From: Proteus cibi
GTDB lineage: Bacteria > Pseudomonadota > Gammaproteobacteria > Enterobacterales > Enterobacteriaceae
NCBI RefSeq assembly: GCF_003144405.1
Contig: NZ_PENW01000016.1
Span: 1-64,000, forward strand
Direction: 5' to 3'
DNA length: 64,000 nucleotides
How positions within the stretch are numbered: position 1 is the first letter of the stretch; every line of letters begins with the position of its first letter. The position numbers and the translations under genes were made by a program. Positions 37,422-48,274 of this stretch are shown here, one piece after another. Below the pieces are notes generated by a model. It was given only the letters and a program-made list of their open reading frames with translations. It was not told the DNA's origin and searched no databases.

Positions 37422-37447
37422 AGAGGTACTGTTTTTCTAGTACCTCT
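37422..37447 (-). terminator. Terminator-like hairpin after ydgI
   Basis: AGAGGTACT and AGTACCTCT form a perfect 9-bp stem. The minus-strand T-run is short (TTTTACTC), so strength is uncertain. Confidence 0.55.
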
Positions 37448-37457
37448 CAGAGTGTCT

Positions 37458-38852
37458 TTAGTAAATAGTTAAATAGCCTAATGCAGGAATAGCGCCAAAT
37501 AAGACAAGAGCTAACAGAATTTTTTCACTTAATAATAGGGGCTTTTTGTCCGTATATTGTTTTCGTGTGTATAAAAATATTAGGACACCGGGTGCATACA
37601 GCACGACTGAAAGTAATAAGTTAATAACACCTGATGCATAAAGTAGCCATAGACCGTATAGACTTGCAGGTATGGCTATTAATAATAAAGCACGGCTACT
37701 GCGTGCAATTGCCACTTTAAATAAAAATGCACCTACAAGAAAGTAAGGAACAAGGATCATCTCTGATGCAATGGTCAGTAATGTATTGTAGTTACTTCCC
37801 GTCAACCAAATTAAAACTAAAGAGAATTGGACTGCATAATTGGTAAACCATAATGAAGATGAAGGAGCATCATTTTTATTCTGTTTCCCTAATTGTTTAG
37901 GAAAAGAGCGATGCAGTGCGGCAATATATGGCACTTCTGCTGCCATAATTGTCCAACTTAAATAAGCGCCACATACAGAGAGAATAAGACCCGCAGCAAT
38001 AATTATCTCACCTATATTACCAATAAGCTGAACAAGTAACGGCGCCATTGACGGGTTTTTCATTGCCGCCAATTCTGCTTGGCTCACTAAACCTTGTGAT
38101 AATAAAGTGACAAGAATATAGATAACTAATGCAATGACAACGGCAAGCACTGTGGCTAGACCCACATCACGGCGATTTTTAGCTCTTGCAGAAACTACAA
38201 CTGCACCTTCAATACCGATAAATACCCACAGTGTAATCAGCATGGTATTTTTGACTTGATCCCAAACAGGAACCCCCATATTTACACCTTTAAAATCAAG
38301 GGTAAATATATCCATATTGAATGCTAATAGGGCGACAATAACAAATAATCCTAAAGGAAGGAGTTTTGCCATTGTTGCCATTAAATTAATGCTGGCTGCC
38401 GTTTGAACACCTCGTAAAACAAGAAAATGAACAACCCAAAGTAAGATTGATTCTCCAATTAATGCCTGCCATGTATTTCCATCACCAAAAATAACGTTCT
38501 CTGGTGTATCTGTAAAAAAGCTAAAGGCAGCAAAAACGATAACAAGATAAGAAACATTAGCAACAACAGCACAGACCCAATAGCCCCATGCTGAACAAAA
38601 ACCAATGAACTCACCAAATCCTTCTTTTGCATAGGTAAAAATGCCGCCATCAAGATCAGGTCGAAGGCGAGAGAGAAGTAATAAGGATGTAGCAAGAAAG
38701 AGGATACCAATACCTGTTATCACCCAGCCAATAATCAATGCAGCAGGACTGGCTACTTCGGCCATATTTTGAGGCAAACTGAATACACCTGCACCAACCA
38801 TTGAGCTTAATACTAATGCGGTGAGTGATATTAAGCCAAGTTTCTTATTCAA
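37458..38852 (-). CDS. ydgI: Basic amino acid/polyamine antiporter YdgI (ArcD-type APC)
   Basis: A 464-residue APC-superfamily transporter with about 12 helices. Signatures SSMVGAGVFSLPQNMAEVAS and LDGGIFTYAKEGFGEFIGF match E. coli YdgI, annotated as a putative arginine/ornithine antiporter. I choose the TTG at 38852: it gives NKKLGLISLTALVLSS right at the family start. The longer frame adds about 30 residues of unsupported sequence. It neighbours ydgH and pntAB, as in E. coli. Substrate inferred from family only. Confidence 0.9.
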   Translation of the reverse strand: MNKKLGLISLTALVLSSMVGAGVFSLPQNMAEVASPAALIIGWVITGIGILFLATSLLLLSRLRPDLDGGIFTYAKEGFGEFIGFCSAWGYWVCAVVANVSYLVIVFAAFSFFTDTPENVIFGDGNTWQALIGESILLWVVHFLVLRGVQTAASINLMATMAKLLPLGLFVIVALLAFNMDIFTLDFKGVNMGVPVWDQVKNTMLITLWVFIGIEGAVVVSARAKNRRDVGLATVLAVVIALVIYILVTLLSQGLVSQAELAAMKNPSMAPLLVQLIGNIGEIIIAAGLILSVCGAYLSWTIMAAEVPYIAALHRSFPKQLGKQNKNDAPSSSLWFTNYAVQFSLVLIWLTGSNYNTLLTIASEMILVPYFLVGAFLFKVAIARSSRALLLIAIPASLYGLWLLYASGVINLLLSVVLYAPGVLIFLYTRKQYTDKKPLLLSEKILLALVLFGAIPALGYLTIY

Positions 38853-39070
38853 GGGATAATTACCTACATGATTAAAATTGTAAATAAACAGCGTATTTTC
38901 TTGTTTTTTGGTTGGTAAATAGAATAAATATAAATATCTCAAATTTAAATAAAGTTAAAACCACTAAAAAACAGCGAGATTTTACGGAGAGTTGACTTGG
39001 TTGTCTATGCATTAAATCATAAAAATTATTCACTTTTATAAAATAATGATTAATTGATTAAATTTTGCAT

Positions 39071-39101
39071 AAAAAAAACCTTGCCAGAGCAAGGTTTTTT
39101 T
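39071..39101. terminator. Bidirectional-looking terminator after ydgH
   Basis: AACCTTGC, CAGA loop, GCAAGGTT (39077-39096), flanked by A-run and T-run. It serves ydgH on the minus strand. Confidence 0.85.
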
Positions 39102-39118
39102 CAGTAAGCGATTTTTTA

Positions 39119-40072
39119 TTACTTGAACAGGTCCGCAGTAATAGTGACTGTGCCACCATCACTTTGCCATTCATTTGTAATATGGTAATACTTAGCACCT
39201 TTGGCTGCAGCACGTTTGGCTACTTGATAAGAAATTTCAGGTGAGTTTACAAAGTATCCACTAAATGTAATGGTATCAAATGGCTCCATTAATGCAGCTG
39301 CTGCTTTGTTGACTTCTTGAATTTCAGTACCATTTGGTAAAGTGACAGTGTAACGGCCACTAGCACCTGAGCTTTGTGTTTCAGCAAAAGCACCTACACT
39401 TCTATCGAAATCAGTGTTTGAAGCAAGACCTGGTTTTTCAACTTTATTGGCAGCGGCTCCGCCTTCTGCAATAAGAGCACGACCTGCATCAGAGTCATAA
39501 GGAACGACAGCTTCTGGTGCTTGAATTGCACGTTTAGGTGCATCTTTTTTGTAGATATAAGCTGTAACTTCTTGATTACCACCATCATTCGTTGATACGT
39601 TACGAACAATAAAGAATGATGCGGCACCTTTTTTAGCGGCTGCTTTTGCGATTGCATCGTTAATATCAGGAGTTGTAGGGAAGTAACCACGGATAGAAAC
39701 TGTATCAAATGGCTGTAGCAGAATTGCTTCAGGTTTTGGTAGTTCTTTCACGCCATGAAAAACGCGATAGCTTTCTTGATCTGCTTTGGGTGCATCTTTA
39801 TGGTATAGATCAGCAGTAACACTCATGTTGCCACTATCACTAATATCATCTAGACCTTGAATATAGAAACTATCAGCACCGACTTTATCCGCACGACGTG
39901 AGACCGCATCAGCGGCTTCATAAATAGCGTTAAAACGACCGATAACTGTAATTCTTTCAAATGGTTTTAGTTCTGCAGCTTGTTCGGGTGTTAATTCCTG
40001 AGCAGCCTGCGCAACAGTGATATTAGTTAAAGACAACATCGCTGCTGCGATGACTGAGGTTTTCAGCTTCAT
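39119..40072 (-). CDS. ydgH: DUF1471-repeat periplasmic protein YdgH
   Basis: A 317-residue precursor with signal peptide (MKLKTSVIAAAMLSLTNITVAQA). Three BhsA/McbA-type (DUF1471) repeats can be read, each with a PFD/PFE-T-[IV] strand and an AA-K-GA helix-strand block (VGADSFYIQGL, GAASFFIVRN, GAKYYHITNEW). Matches E. coli YdgH (314 aa), which affects envelope stress and OMV traits. Start 40072 has AAGGA upstream; the longer frame is dismissed. Confidence 0.93.
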   Translation of the reverse strand: MKLKTSVIAAAMLSLTNITVAQAAQELTPEQAAELKPFERITVIGRFNAIYEAADAVSRRADKVGADSFYIQGLDDISDSGNMSVTADLYHKDAPKADQESYRVFHGVKELPKPEAILLQPFDTVSIRGYFPTTPDINDAIAKAAAKKGAASFFIVRNVSTNDGGNQEVTAYIYKKDAPKRAIQAPEAVVPYDSDAGRALIAEGGAAANKVEKPGLASNTDFDRSVGAFAETQSSGASGRYTVTLPNGTEIQEVNKAAAALMEPFDTITFSGYFVNSPEISYQVAKRAAAKGAKYYHITNEWQSDGGTVTITADLFK

Positions 40073-40144
40073 ACAAAATCCTTCCGCCTTGCGCAATTAA
40101 TATTGGTCATGTGCTGAACGTCGTGGTTTATCACATAGGGATTA

Positions 40145-40162
40145 ATTATTACATGTAATAAT
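40145..40162. promoter_or_regulatory. 18-bp perfect palindrome upstream of ydgH
   Basis: ATTATTACATGTAATAAT is its own reverse complement. It lies 72 nt before the ydgH start, in the ydgH-pntA intergenic region. It looks like an operator; the regulator is unknown. A cruciform-prone AT run is the alternative. Confidence 0.5.
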
Positions 40163-40458
40163 AGCATTTGTCGCATTATTTTATTTAGCGAATCACCACA
40201 GAGTCAAATGACCAGTATATGTTACCAGATATTTACCTGAATATAGTGAATAATTCATAAATATGCCTTTTCGACTAAAATGATCCAATTAAGTTCAATT
40301 TTAGCTTTACACAGATATAGATTATTGGTTTTATTTTCAGTAGGTTATTAGAACTCCGATTAATGACATGTATATTATTATTTTTAACATTTTTTTTGCA
40401 TGAATGTGAAGTTAGCGGAGAAATTTTAACAGATCTCTATGGATAAGAAGGGAAAATT
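40163..40458 (+). other. Upstream region of pntAB
   Basis: Nearly 300 AT-rich bases without a gene. It must hold the pntAB promoter. The only clear signal is the Shine-Dalgarno AAGGGA just before ATG 40459. Confidence 0.5.
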
Positions 40459-41988
40459 ATGCGAATTGGTATACCCAAAGAGCGACTTTCTAATGAAACA
40501 AGAGTTGCAGCTACACCAGCTACAGTGACTCAACTCATAAAATTAGGATTTACAGTCGCAGTTGAAAATGGTGCTGGCATTGCCTCAAGTTTTGAAGATA
40601 AAGCTTATCAGGAAGCTGGTGCTGAGATCCTCGCTCTTCAAAATGTTTGGGAATCAGACATTATTTTGAAGGTAAATGCACCTCTGGATAACGAAATTGC
40701 GTTGCTACAAGAGGGCGCAACACTAGTCAGTTTTATTTGGCCAGCTCAAAATGCGGCATTGCTCGAAAAGTTATCTGAAAAGAATATTAACGTTATGGCA
40801 ATGGATAGTGTGCCACGTATTTCTCGTGCACAATCTCTTGATGCGTTAAGTTCCATGGCAAATATTGCGGGTTACCGTGCTGTTGTAGAAGCTGCCCATG
40901 AATTCGGACGATTCTTTACTGGACAAATTACTGCTGCAGGTAAAGTACCACCAGCTAAAGTGATGGTTATTGGTGCCGGTGTTGCAGGTCTTGCTGCGAT
41001 TGGTGCAGCTGGAAGTCTGGGGGCAATTGTTCGTGCATTCGATACTCGCCCTGAAGTGAAAGAGCAAGTTCAAAGCATGGGAGCTGAATTCCTTGAGCTT
41101 GATTTTAAAGAAGAAGCTGGCAGTGGCGATGGCTATGCTAAGGTAATGTCAAAAGCATTTATTGATGCTGAAATGGCATTATTTGCAGAACAAGCAAAAG
41201 ATGTTGATATCATCATTACGACGGCATTAATTCCAGGGAAACCAGCACCTCGTTTAATTACGAAAGCGATGGTTGATTCAATGAAACCGGGAAGTGTTGT
41301 CGTTGACCTTGCTGCCCAAAATGGCGGTAACTGTGAATATACCGTGCCTAATGAAGTCTTTACGACAGAACATGGCGTAAAAATCATTGGCTACACTGAT
41401 TTAGCCGCTCGTTTACCGGCACAGTCATCTCAACTTTATGGTACTAACTTAGTTAATCTATTGAAATTATTGTGTAAAGAAAAAGACGGTAATATCAATA
41501 TTGATTTTGATGATGTTGTTGTTCGTGGTGTGACGGTCATCCGTGCAGGTGAGGTAACATGGCCCGCGCCACCAATTCAAGTTTCAGCCCAACCTAAAGC
41601 TGCTCCCGCTGTAAAACCACAAGAAAAGCCCGTTGCTAAACCGGTTTCACCTTGGAAGAAATACAGTTTATTAGCGATAGCTTTCTTATTGTTTGCATGG
41701 CTTGCAAATGTTGCACCGAAAGAGTTTTTATCTCACTTTACGGTATTCGCACTTTCTTGTGTGGTAGGTTATTACGTTGTTTGGAATGTCAGTCATTCAT
41801 TGCACACACCACTCATGTCAGTAACAAACGCAATTTCAGGCATTATCGTCGTCGGGGCTTTACTCCAAATAGGCAGTGGTGGCTGGGTTAGCTTGTTTTC
41901 ATTTATCGCAATATTGATTGCGAGTATTAATATTTTTGGTGGATTTACTGTTACTCAACGTATGTTGAAAATGTTCCGTAAAGGATAA
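40459..41988 (+). CDS. pntA: NAD(P) transhydrogenase subunit alpha PntA
   Basis: A 509-residue alpha subunit of the proton-translocating transhydrogenase. Domain I (~1-380) binds NAD(H): [20 protein letters not shown] and the Rossmann loop [21 protein letters not shown] Pro/Ala/Lys-rich linker and about four C-terminal helices follow. Couples hydride transfer from NADH to NADP+ to proton entry, supplying NADPH. pntB follows after 11 nt. Confidence 0.97.
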   Translation: MRIGIPKERLSNETRVAATPATVTQLIKLGFTVAVENGAGIASSFEDKAYQEAGAEILALQNVWESDIILKVNAPLDNEIALLQEGATLVSFIWPAQNAALLEKLSEKNINVMAMDSVPRISRAQSLDALSSMANIAGYRAVVEAAHEFGRFFTGQITAAGKVPPAKVMVIGAGVAGLAAIGAAGSLGAIVRAFDTRPEVKEQVQSMGAEFLELDFKEEAGSGDGYAKVMSKAFIDAEMALFAEQAKDVDIIITTALIPGKPAPRLITKAMVDSMKPGSVVVDLAAQNGGNCEYTVPNEVFTTEHGVKIIGYTDLAARLPAQSSQLYGTNLVNLLKLLCKEKDGNINIDFDDVVVRGVTVIRAGEVTWPAPPIQVSAQPKAAPAVKPQEKPVAKPVSPWKKYSLLAIAFLLFAWLANVAPKEFLSHFTVFALSCVVGYYVVWNVSHSLHTPLMSVTNAISGIIVVGALLQIGSGGWVSLFSFIAILIASINIFGGFTVTQRMLKMFRKG

Positions 41989-41999
41989 GGGAGACTATT

Positions 42000-43388
42000 A
42001 TGTCCAGCGGAGTTGTTACAGCGGCATATATTGTCGCCGCGATATTATTTATTTTCAGCCTTGCCGGCTTATCAAAGCATGAAACTTCTAAACAAGGTAA
42101 CTACTTTGGTATTGCAGGGATGGCAATTGCATTGTTCGCAACTATTTTTGGACCTTATGCGGGTAATGTGGGTTGGATCATTATTGCAATGGTAATCGGT
42201 GCCGTTATTGGTATTCGTTTAGCTAAAAAAGTCGAAATGACTCAAATGCCAGAATTGGTCGCAATCTTACACAGTTTTGTCGGTTTAGCCGCAGTTTTAG
42301 TGGGTTTTAACAGCTATCTTGACCACAATACAGCAATGGAACCTGTTATGGTGAATATTCACCTAACAGAAGTCTTTTTAGGGATCTTCATTGGTGCTGT
42401 TACATTTACTGGGTCAATTGTTGCTTATGGTAAATTAAGCGGAAAAATGTCCTCTAAACCGATGATGTTGCCTAATCGTCATAAGTTAAACCTTGCTGCT
42501 TTGATTGTTTCTTTTTTATTGATGGTTTGGTTTGTTAAAACGGACAGTGTTGGCTTACAAGTTTTCTTAATCATCATAATGACTGTAATTGCCTTGGCAT
42601 TTGGTTGGCATTTAGTTGCATCAATTGGTGGTGCTGATATGCCAGTTGTTGTTTCGATGCTGAACTCTTACTCTGGATGGGCAGCAGCAGCAGCAGGTTT
42701 TATGTTGAGCAATGACTTGTTAATTGTAACAGGTGCATTAGTGGGTTCTTCAGGTGCTATCCTTTCTTATATTATGTGTAAGGCGATGAATCGTTCTTTT
42801 ATTAGCGTAATAGCCGGCGGATTTGGTACTGATGGCTCAGCTTCAACAGAAGAAGGTGAAATGGGTGAGTACCGCGAAACAACTGCTGAAGAAGTGGCTG
42901 ATATGCTGAAAAACTCAACCTCAGTTATCATCACTCCAGGTTATGGGTTGGCGGTTGCTCAAGCACAATATCCTGTACATGATATTACTGAAAAATTACG
43001 TCAGCGAGGTGTAAAAGTACGTTTTGGTATTCACCCAGTAGCAGGGCGTTTACCGGGCCATATGAATGTGTTGTTAGCCGAAGCGAAAGTACCTTATGAC
43101 GTTGTATTAGAAATGGATGAAATCAATGATGATTTCTCTGACACTGATACGGTCTTGGTGATTGGTGCTAACGATACCGTCAATCCAGCAGCACAAGATG
43201 ATCCAAATAGCCCAATTGCAGGTATGCCAGTATTAGAAGTGTGGAAAGCACAGAATGTTATTGTGTTTAAACGCTCAATGAATACAGGTTATGCAGGGGT
43301 TCAAAATCCACTGTTCTTTAAAGAGAATACACAGATGTTGTTTGGCGATGCTAAAGCCAGTGTGGATGCAATTTTAAAAGCGCTGTAA
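42000..43388 (+). CDS. pntB: NAD(P) transhydrogenase subunit beta PntB
   Basis: A 462-residue beta subunit with about nine transmembrane helices (1-260) and a C-terminal NADP(H)-binding domain [40 protein letters not shown] and [14 protein letters not shown]. Forms the membrane proton channel with PntA. Preceded by AAGGGAG. A strong terminator follows. Confidence 0.97.
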   Translation: MSSGVVTAAYIVAAILFIFSLAGLSKHETSKQGNYFGIAGMAIALFATIFGPYAGNVGWIIIAMVIGAVIGIRLAKKVEMTQMPELVAILHSFVGLAAVLVGFNSYLDHNTAMEPVMVNIHLTEVFLGIFIGAVTFTGSIVAYGKLSGKMSSKPMMLPNRHKLNLAALIVSFLLMVWFVKTDSVGLQVFLIIIMTVIALAFGWHLVASIGGADMPVVVSMLNSYSGWAAAAAGFMLSNDLLIVTGALVGSSGAILSYIMCKAMNRSFISVIAGGFGTDGSASTEEGEMGEYRETTAEEVADMLKNSTSVIITPGYGLAVAQAQYPVHDITEKLRQRGVKVRFGIHPVAGRLPGHMNVLLAEAKVPYDVVLEMDEINDDFSDTDTVLVIGANDTVNPAAQDDPNSPIAGMPVLEVWKAQNVIVFKRSMNTGYAGVQNPLFFKENTQMLFGDAKASVDAILKAL

Positions 43389-43410
43389 TAGATACAGGTA
43401 GTGAATAGCA

Positions 43411-43442
43411 AAAGCCAGTCAAAACTTTGACTGGCTTTTTAA
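43411..43442. terminator. Terminator after pntB
   Basis: AAAGCCAGTCAAA (43411-43423) pairs with TTTGACTGGCTTT (43426-43438), then TTAAT. It can serve the convergent uspE too. Confidence 0.85.
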
Positions 43443-43459
43443 TATACAGAGCAATACGT

Positions 43460-44410
43460 TTAATCGTGATCACTATCAACAGTAATAGGGCAGGTAAAAC
43501 CATCGGGTTTAATTGCCAATAAATCACATTTGATATGGTCGATAAGTTGTTCGGCTGTATTTCCTAAGAATGCGGCGGATAGACCCGTTCTTCCTAAAAT
43601 ACCGAGAACGACAATACCCGCATTTAACTCTTCACAAACTTGAGGGATCACTTGCTCTGGTAATCCTTCTTTAACATGTGTTTTCTCTTCTGGGATACAG
43701 AATTTCTGGCGTAATTCTTTCATCGCAATAAGATGCTGACCACGAAGTGCATTGTTATAAAGGTTTGGATCAAAATCAGGTAACTCAATCGCAATATTAA
43801 TCGGCGCAACAGGATAGGCGCTAAGTAAATGGACATCAGGATCTTTTTGTATGCGATGAGATAAATCGGTTGTTAGCTCAATCAGTTTTAGATTAAGCGC
43901 ATCATGATAAGATTCTTCATTTGATAAATTTGCGGCGACAACGATAGTACCGTATTCGGGCCACTCTTTATCTTTGACCATCCAAACAGGGCAAGGGCAT
44001 TTTCTAAGTAGTTGCCAGTCAAGAGGGGTAAAAATAAGTGAGCCTAATTTATCATGTTGGTGAGCCATTTTAATTAGCAAGTCATGTTGATGTGCAACAA
44101 CTTCTTCAATAATGGCTTCATAAGGGCGATTATGCCAAATGACTTTTATATCAATCTCTATGCCAGCTTCAAGGTAATAGCGTGCTTGTTGTTTGATCCA
44201 AGCCGCCTTTTGGCTGATAACACCTTTACGCATTGCATTACGTTCATCGGGAGATAAAAGGGTTGTCATGTCATAAGAGAGATCATAAACAGGTAGAAAA
44301 GCTTTTATCCGCCCACCATTACGCTGAACGATATAGACAGCACGGCGAAGTGCTGGTTGGTCATCTTGGTTAGGATCAATGACAACGAGAAGGTTTTGAT
44401 ATTTTTCCAT
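43460..44410 (-). CDS. uspE: Universal stress protein UspE
   Basis: A 316-residue tandem Usp protein. Each half has the Usp fold: [20 protein letters not shown] in the first, and [24 protein letters not shown], the ATP-binding-type loop, in the second. Matches E. coli UspE (YdaA), linked to stress survival, motility and aggregation. Start 44410 has GAGGAT upstream; the longer frame adds 11 residues. Adjacent to fnr as in E. coli. Confidence 0.95.
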   Translation of the reverse strand: MEKYQNLLVVIDPNQDDQPALRRAVYIVQRNGGRIKAFLPVYDLSYDMTTLLSPDERNAMRKGVISQKAAWIKQQARYYLEAGIEIDIKVIWHNRPYEAIIEEVVAHQHDLLIKMAHQHDKLGSLIFTPLDWQLLRKCPCPVWMVKDKEWPEYGTIVVAANLSNEESYHDALNLKLIELTTDLSHRIQKDPDVHLLSAYPVAPINIAIELPDFDPNLYNNALRGQHLIAMKELRQKFCIPEEKTHVKEGLPEQVIPQVCEELNAGIVVLGILGRTGLSAAFLGNTAEQLIDHIKCDLLAIKPDGFTCPITVDSDHD

Positions 44411-44551
44411 TGTAATATCCTCTTTAGGGCTGGATTTATCCATCTACAATTTAAAGATAACCCAAGAAGATAAAATGCAATAGCACAAAATAGAAAACGG
44501 GACACAAATTTGTGTGCCCCGTTATAAAATTAGCGTGTGAAATGTAACAGA

Positions 44552-45322
44552 TTAAACTTCAACTGATGAAGGAAGTTTGCCTGCAAGTTCACTTAACAGT
44601 GTACTATCTTCGATAGTAATGTATTTGCCTTTAACGCTTAACATGCCACTTTTCTGGAAGCGACCAAGTAAACGACTAATTGTTTCAACGGTTAAACCTA
44701 AGTAATTACCGATATCACCACGAGTCATGGTCAAACGGAATTCACGAGGAGAAAAACCACGCTGTGCGAAACGACGAGAAAGGTTATAAATAAAAGCAGC
44801 CAAACGTTCTTCTGCATTCTTTTTCGATAGCAGTAAGATCATCTCTTGGTCACCTTTGATTTCACCACTCATTAGGCGCATCATTTGTTGACGTAAGTTA
44901 GGCATTTTGCCTGACAGGTCATCCAACGTTTCGAATGGAATTTCACAAACCATAGAGGTTTCTAAAGCTTGTGCGAAACTTGGGTGTTCAGTATTAATAA
45001 TGGCGTCAAAACCAACCAAATCACCAGCAAGATGAAATCCTGTTATTTGCTCGTCGCCTTCTTCCGTAATGGTATAACTTTTAATTGTACCGGAACGTAT
45101 GGCATAAAGTGATTTCAGCTCATCACCTGCTTTAAACAAGGTTTGACCTTTTTGGATGGGCTTTTTACGCTCGATAATATTATCGAGTTGATCAAGCTCA
45201 TGCTCGTTTAAAGTAAACGGGATGCAGAGCTGGCTAATACTGCAATCCTGACAATGGATTGCACAACCGCCAGATTGGATTCGGCGAACGACGCGTTTTT
45301 CTGGGATCATAAGCTTGCTCAT
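44552..45322 (-). CDS. fnr: Fumarate/nitrate reduction regulator FNR
   Basis: A 256-residue CRP/FNR-family oxygen sensor, almost identical to E. coli FNR. The 4Fe-4S ligands correspond to Cys24, Cys27, Cys33 and Cys126; Cys20 is the extra non-essential one. The helix-turn-helix ([20 protein letters not shown]) includes the recognition residues E-SR. In the absence of oxygen, the dimer activates anaerobic respiration genes. The start may be 45322 ([10 protein letters not shown]) or 45310 (MIPEKR). An FNR-like half-palindrome just upstream indicates autoregulation. Confidence 0.98.
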   Translation of the reverse strand: MSKLMIPEKRVVRRIQSGGCAIHCQDCSISQLCIPFTLNEHELDQLDNIIERKKPIQKGQTLFKAGDELKSLYAIRSGTIKSYTITEEGDEQITGFHLAGDLVGFDAIINTEHPSFAQALETSMVCEIPFETLDDLSGKMPNLRQQMMRLMSGEIKGDQEMILLLSKKNAEERLAAFIYNLSRRFAQRGFSPREFRLTMTRGDIGNYLGLTVETISRLLGRFQKSGMLSVKGKYITIEDSTLLSELAGKLPSSVEV

Positions 45323-45336
45323 TACAAATAAAAATA

Positions 45337-45350
45337 TTGATATGCGTCAA
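45337..45350 (-). promoter_or_regulatory. FNR box upstream of fnr
   Basis: TTGATATGCGTCAA matches TTGAT-N4-ATCAA with one mismatch, 15 nt before the fnr start. The position fits repression of fnr by its own product. Confidence 0.6.
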
Positions 45351-45803
45351 TTTTAACACATATTGAAGTAATTAGTAAGGGGAATAACGGTACGTGTGGA
45401 AATAATTCTGAATGTAACAAAACATGTATCTTGATAAAAACAATGTTTTGCTTAAAGGTCTATTTAGAACAATTTGCGCTAACCCTATACTCACTTGGTA
45501 TATTATTCGATTTTCTGATGAAGTCATAGTGCTATTACTAAATTATCCGTGTCAAAAGCCAAAAATGAAGAGGCGCTTCAAGATTTTCTATCTTTATATT
45601 GACATTTTATTTACGGCTTTATCTTATATTTGTGTTTTTTTATGCATAACTCTTTATTTTTATAACAAAAAATCATGAAAAACCAACTTAATGTATTTTT
45701 GATACAACTTAATGCTACCTTGAGTTAGCTTTTCTTTATAAAAAAGGGGAGATCTGCAAAGAAGTGCGGAATATTGAAACATTCTATTACCTCTTTAGTG
45801 GTA
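45351..45803. other. Intergenic DNA between fnr and the DMSO-type operon
   Basis: An 84-codon frame (45424-45678) ends in a hydrophobic segment but has no Shine-Dalgarno and an improbable composition. I do not call it a gene. The stretch otherwise looks like AT-rich regulatory spacing. Confidence 0.45.
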
Positions 45804-45844
45804 TTGATGTGCATCAATGAGGGTTTACCACTATATCCTATCAT
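45804..45844 (+). promoter_or_regulatory. Class II FNR-dependent promoter of the DMSO-type operon
   Basis: TTGATGTGCATCAA (45804-45817) is a perfect FNR site. A -10-like TATCAT at 45839-45844 puts the start near 45851, so the FNR site centre is about 41 nt upstream, the class II activator position. Confidence 0.75.
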
Positions 45845-45883
45845 TTTTACTGATGAGAGTTGTTATGTGAGAATGATAAATCA

Positions 45884-48274
45884 ATGAAAAAAATAGAAAA
45901 AAATCAGAATAACAAAGGGATGATGTCGTTAAGCCGTCGCCACTTTGTTCAAGCAAGTGCTGCATTAGTGACAGTGCCATTTTTCGCACGAAATGCACAA
46001 GCGAATGCAGATGAAAGTTTGCCAATTGCAAAAATGAATGGAGAACACTCAACGGTTGTTACAACATGCAGCACTTTTGACTGTGGTGGGAAGTGTGATA
46101 TACGAGCCCATATTAAAGAAGGGATTGTTACTCAGATCACAACAAGACCTGATAATGAATTAGATGAAGCGATGCCTATTATGAGAGCGTGCGTACGTGG
46201 CAGAGGTTATCGTAAATTTTCTTATCACGCTGACAGGTTAAAATACCCGATGAAACGCGTGGGCAAACGCGGTGAAGGTAAATTTGAGCGTATTTCATGG
46301 GATGAAGCTACAACACTTATTGCAGATAATATTTTACGTTTAACTGAAAAATATGGTGCGGCAAGTCGTTTTTTAACTGTCAATACCGCTGTAACGGGAG
46401 GGATCTTCTCTGGTGATACCATGATGAAGAAACTTTTCAATTTAACGGGGGGCTACTTACCTTATTATCATTCTGTTAGTTTAGGGAATACGGTCAAAGT
46501 GACCCCTTATACTTACGGCATATCCAAAACAGGCAGTTCACTCGATACACTTGAAGATACACCACTAGTGATTTTATGGGGTCATAACCCTAATGAAACT
46601 ATTTTTGGTCATACAAACCATTATTTTCAGAAAATGAAAAATAAGGGTACTAAGTTTATTGTGGTCGATCCTCGCTATTCAGATACGGCGCAGTCGCTTG
46701 CCGATCAATGGATACCTCTTTTACCAACAACAGATAATGCTTTAATGGATGCAATGATGTATGTCATTGTTACTGAAAACCTTCATGACAAACCTTTTAT
46801 TGATAAGTATGTCATTGGTTTTGATGAAGAGCATATGCCTGAAGGTGTTCCTGCTAATGAGTCCTTAGTGGCTTATTTAACAGGTCAAAAAGATGGAATA
46901 GAAAAAACGCCAGAATGGGCAGAAAAAATCACTCGAGTCCCTGCAAATACTATTCGCCAACTCGCTCGCGAATATGCCATGACAAAACCAGCTGCTCTCA
47001 TTCAAGGTTGGGGACCTCAACGTCATATTTGTGGTGAGCGTAGTGCTCGAGGTTCGACATTATTAGCCGCAATCACCGGAAATGTAGGTAAAAAAGGGGC
47101 ATGGGCTGCTGGTTATGGCGGTATTGGTAATCGTCAATCTATGCGTGGTCCGAATATTGGGAAGAACCCAATTAAAGCCCAGATATCCATCATGAACTGG
47201 ATGCAAGCGGTTGATGATGCAAGTCAAGTCCGTGTTGAAGATGGTCTTTTAGGTGTTGATAAACTCGATACCAATATCAAAATGATCTTTTCTTTAGCGG
47301 GTAACTATTTAGTTAACCAAAACCCAGATGTCAATGCGGCAGCTAAATTATTAGCTGATGATTCAAAAGTTGAATTTATTGTTGCTAGTGATTTATATCT
47401 CTCTCCATCTGCAAAATATGCTGATCTTGTTTTACCTGAAACCAGTTTTTTAGAGCGTTGGAACATTGGTAATACATGGGGAACGGGTAACTATTTCCTG
47501 CTATCTGAAAAAGTTATTGAACCCGCTTTTGAGCGTCGTTCTGATTATGAGTGGATAACAGACGTAGCAGAAAAAATGGGCGTAAAAGAGGCATTTACTG
47601 AAGGTCGAAGTGAAAAAGAGTGGATAGCCCATCTTGTTGATACCAATAAAGCGCGTTTCCAAGATAGACCTGACTTCCCTAATTTTGAAGCGCTACTCAA
47701 AACACGTCGTTATCTTTTCAAAGATGAACCTTTTATTGCCTTTGAAGAAAACATCAATGATTTTGAGAATAATCCATTTCCAACACCCTCAGGAAAAATT
47801 GAGATTTTCTCTAAACGTCTTTATGACATGAATGATCCGGATATTCCGGCATTATCTCATTATGTTCCAGCGATTGAAGGCCCTGAAGATAAGTTAACAG
47901 CAACGTATCCATTACAAATGCTAACGTGGAAAGGGAAAAACCGCGCAAACTCAACGCAATATGCGAATCCTTGGTTACAAGAAGTGCAACGTCAAGAAGT
48001 GTGGATAAACCCAATTGATGCTGAAAATAGAGGGATCAAAAATGGTGATATGGTGCGTGTCTATAACGACAGAGGAATAACCCAAATCCCTGCATTAGTA
48101 ACACAACGCATTATTCCAGGTGTGGTTGGATTGCAAGCTGGTGCATGGTGGATGCCTGATGAAAATGGCATTGATCATGGCGGATGCCCTAATGTTTTAA
48201 CATCAACACGAATGACACCATTAGCACATGGTAACTCGCATTTAACCGTCTTAGTTGAGGTAACCAAAGCATGA
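45884..48274 (+). CDS. Molybdopterin oxidoreductase, DmsA-type catalytic subunit
   Basis: A 796-residue Mo-bisMGD enzyme. Twin-arginine signal SLSRRHFVQASAALVT (RR at 18-19), mature domain beginning with a 4Fe-4S motif CSTFDCGGKC. The body follows E. coli DmsA closely (DRLKYPMKRVGKRGEGKFER, VDPRYSDTA, QGWGPQRHICGERSARGS), including a Ser in the Mo-ligand region (YHSVSLGNT). Likely reduces DMSO, TMAO or another S-/N-oxide; the substrate is inferred. The first two cluster cysteines are separated by four residues versus three in E. coli DmsA. ATG 45884 is chosen; the upstream TTG 45860 is weaker. The stop overlaps the next ATG. Confidence 0.92.
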   Translation: MKKIEKNQNNKGMMSLSRRHFVQASAALVTVPFFARNAQANADESLPIAKMNGEHSTVVTTCSTFDCGGKCDIRAHIKEGIVTQITTRPDNELDEAMPIMRACVRGRGYRKFSYHADRLKYPMKRVGKRGEGKFERISWDEATTLIADNILRLTEKYGAASRFLTVNTAVTGGIFSGDTMMKKLFNLTGGYLPYYHSVSLGNTVKVTPYTYGISKTGSSLDTLEDTPLVILWGHNPNETIFGHTNHYFQKMKNKGTKFIVVDPRYSDTAQSLADQWIPLLPTTDNALMDAMMYVIVTENLHDKPFIDKYVIGFDEEHMPEGVPANESLVAYLTGQKDGIEKTPEWAEKITRVPANTIRQLAREYAMTKPAALIQGWGPQRHICGERSARGSTLLAAITGNVGKKGAWAAGYGGIGNRQSMRGPNIGKNPIKAQISIMNWMQAVDDASQVRVEDGLLGVDKLDTNIKMIFSLAGNYLVNQNPDVNAAAKLLADDSKVEFIVASDLYLSPSAKYADLVLPETSFLERWNIGNTWGTGNYFLLSEKVIEPAFERRSDYEWITDVAEKMGVKEAFTEGRSEKEWIAHLVDTNKARFQDRPDFPNFEALLKTRRYLFKDEPFIAFEENINDFENNPFPTPSGKIEIFSKRLYDMNDPDIPALSHYVPAIEGPEDKLTATYPLQMLTWKGKNRANSTQYANPWLQEVQRQEVWINPIDAENRGIKNGDMVRVYNDRGITQIPALVTQRIIPGVVGLQAGAWWMPDENGIDHGGCPNVLTSTRMTPLAHGNSHLTVLVEVTKA

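Noticed and set aside
45424-45678. 84-codon frame with a hydrophobic C-terminal segment between fnr and the reductase operon
   Set aside because: No Shine-Dalgarno, odd composition, AT-rich intergenic DNA where such frames arise by chance.
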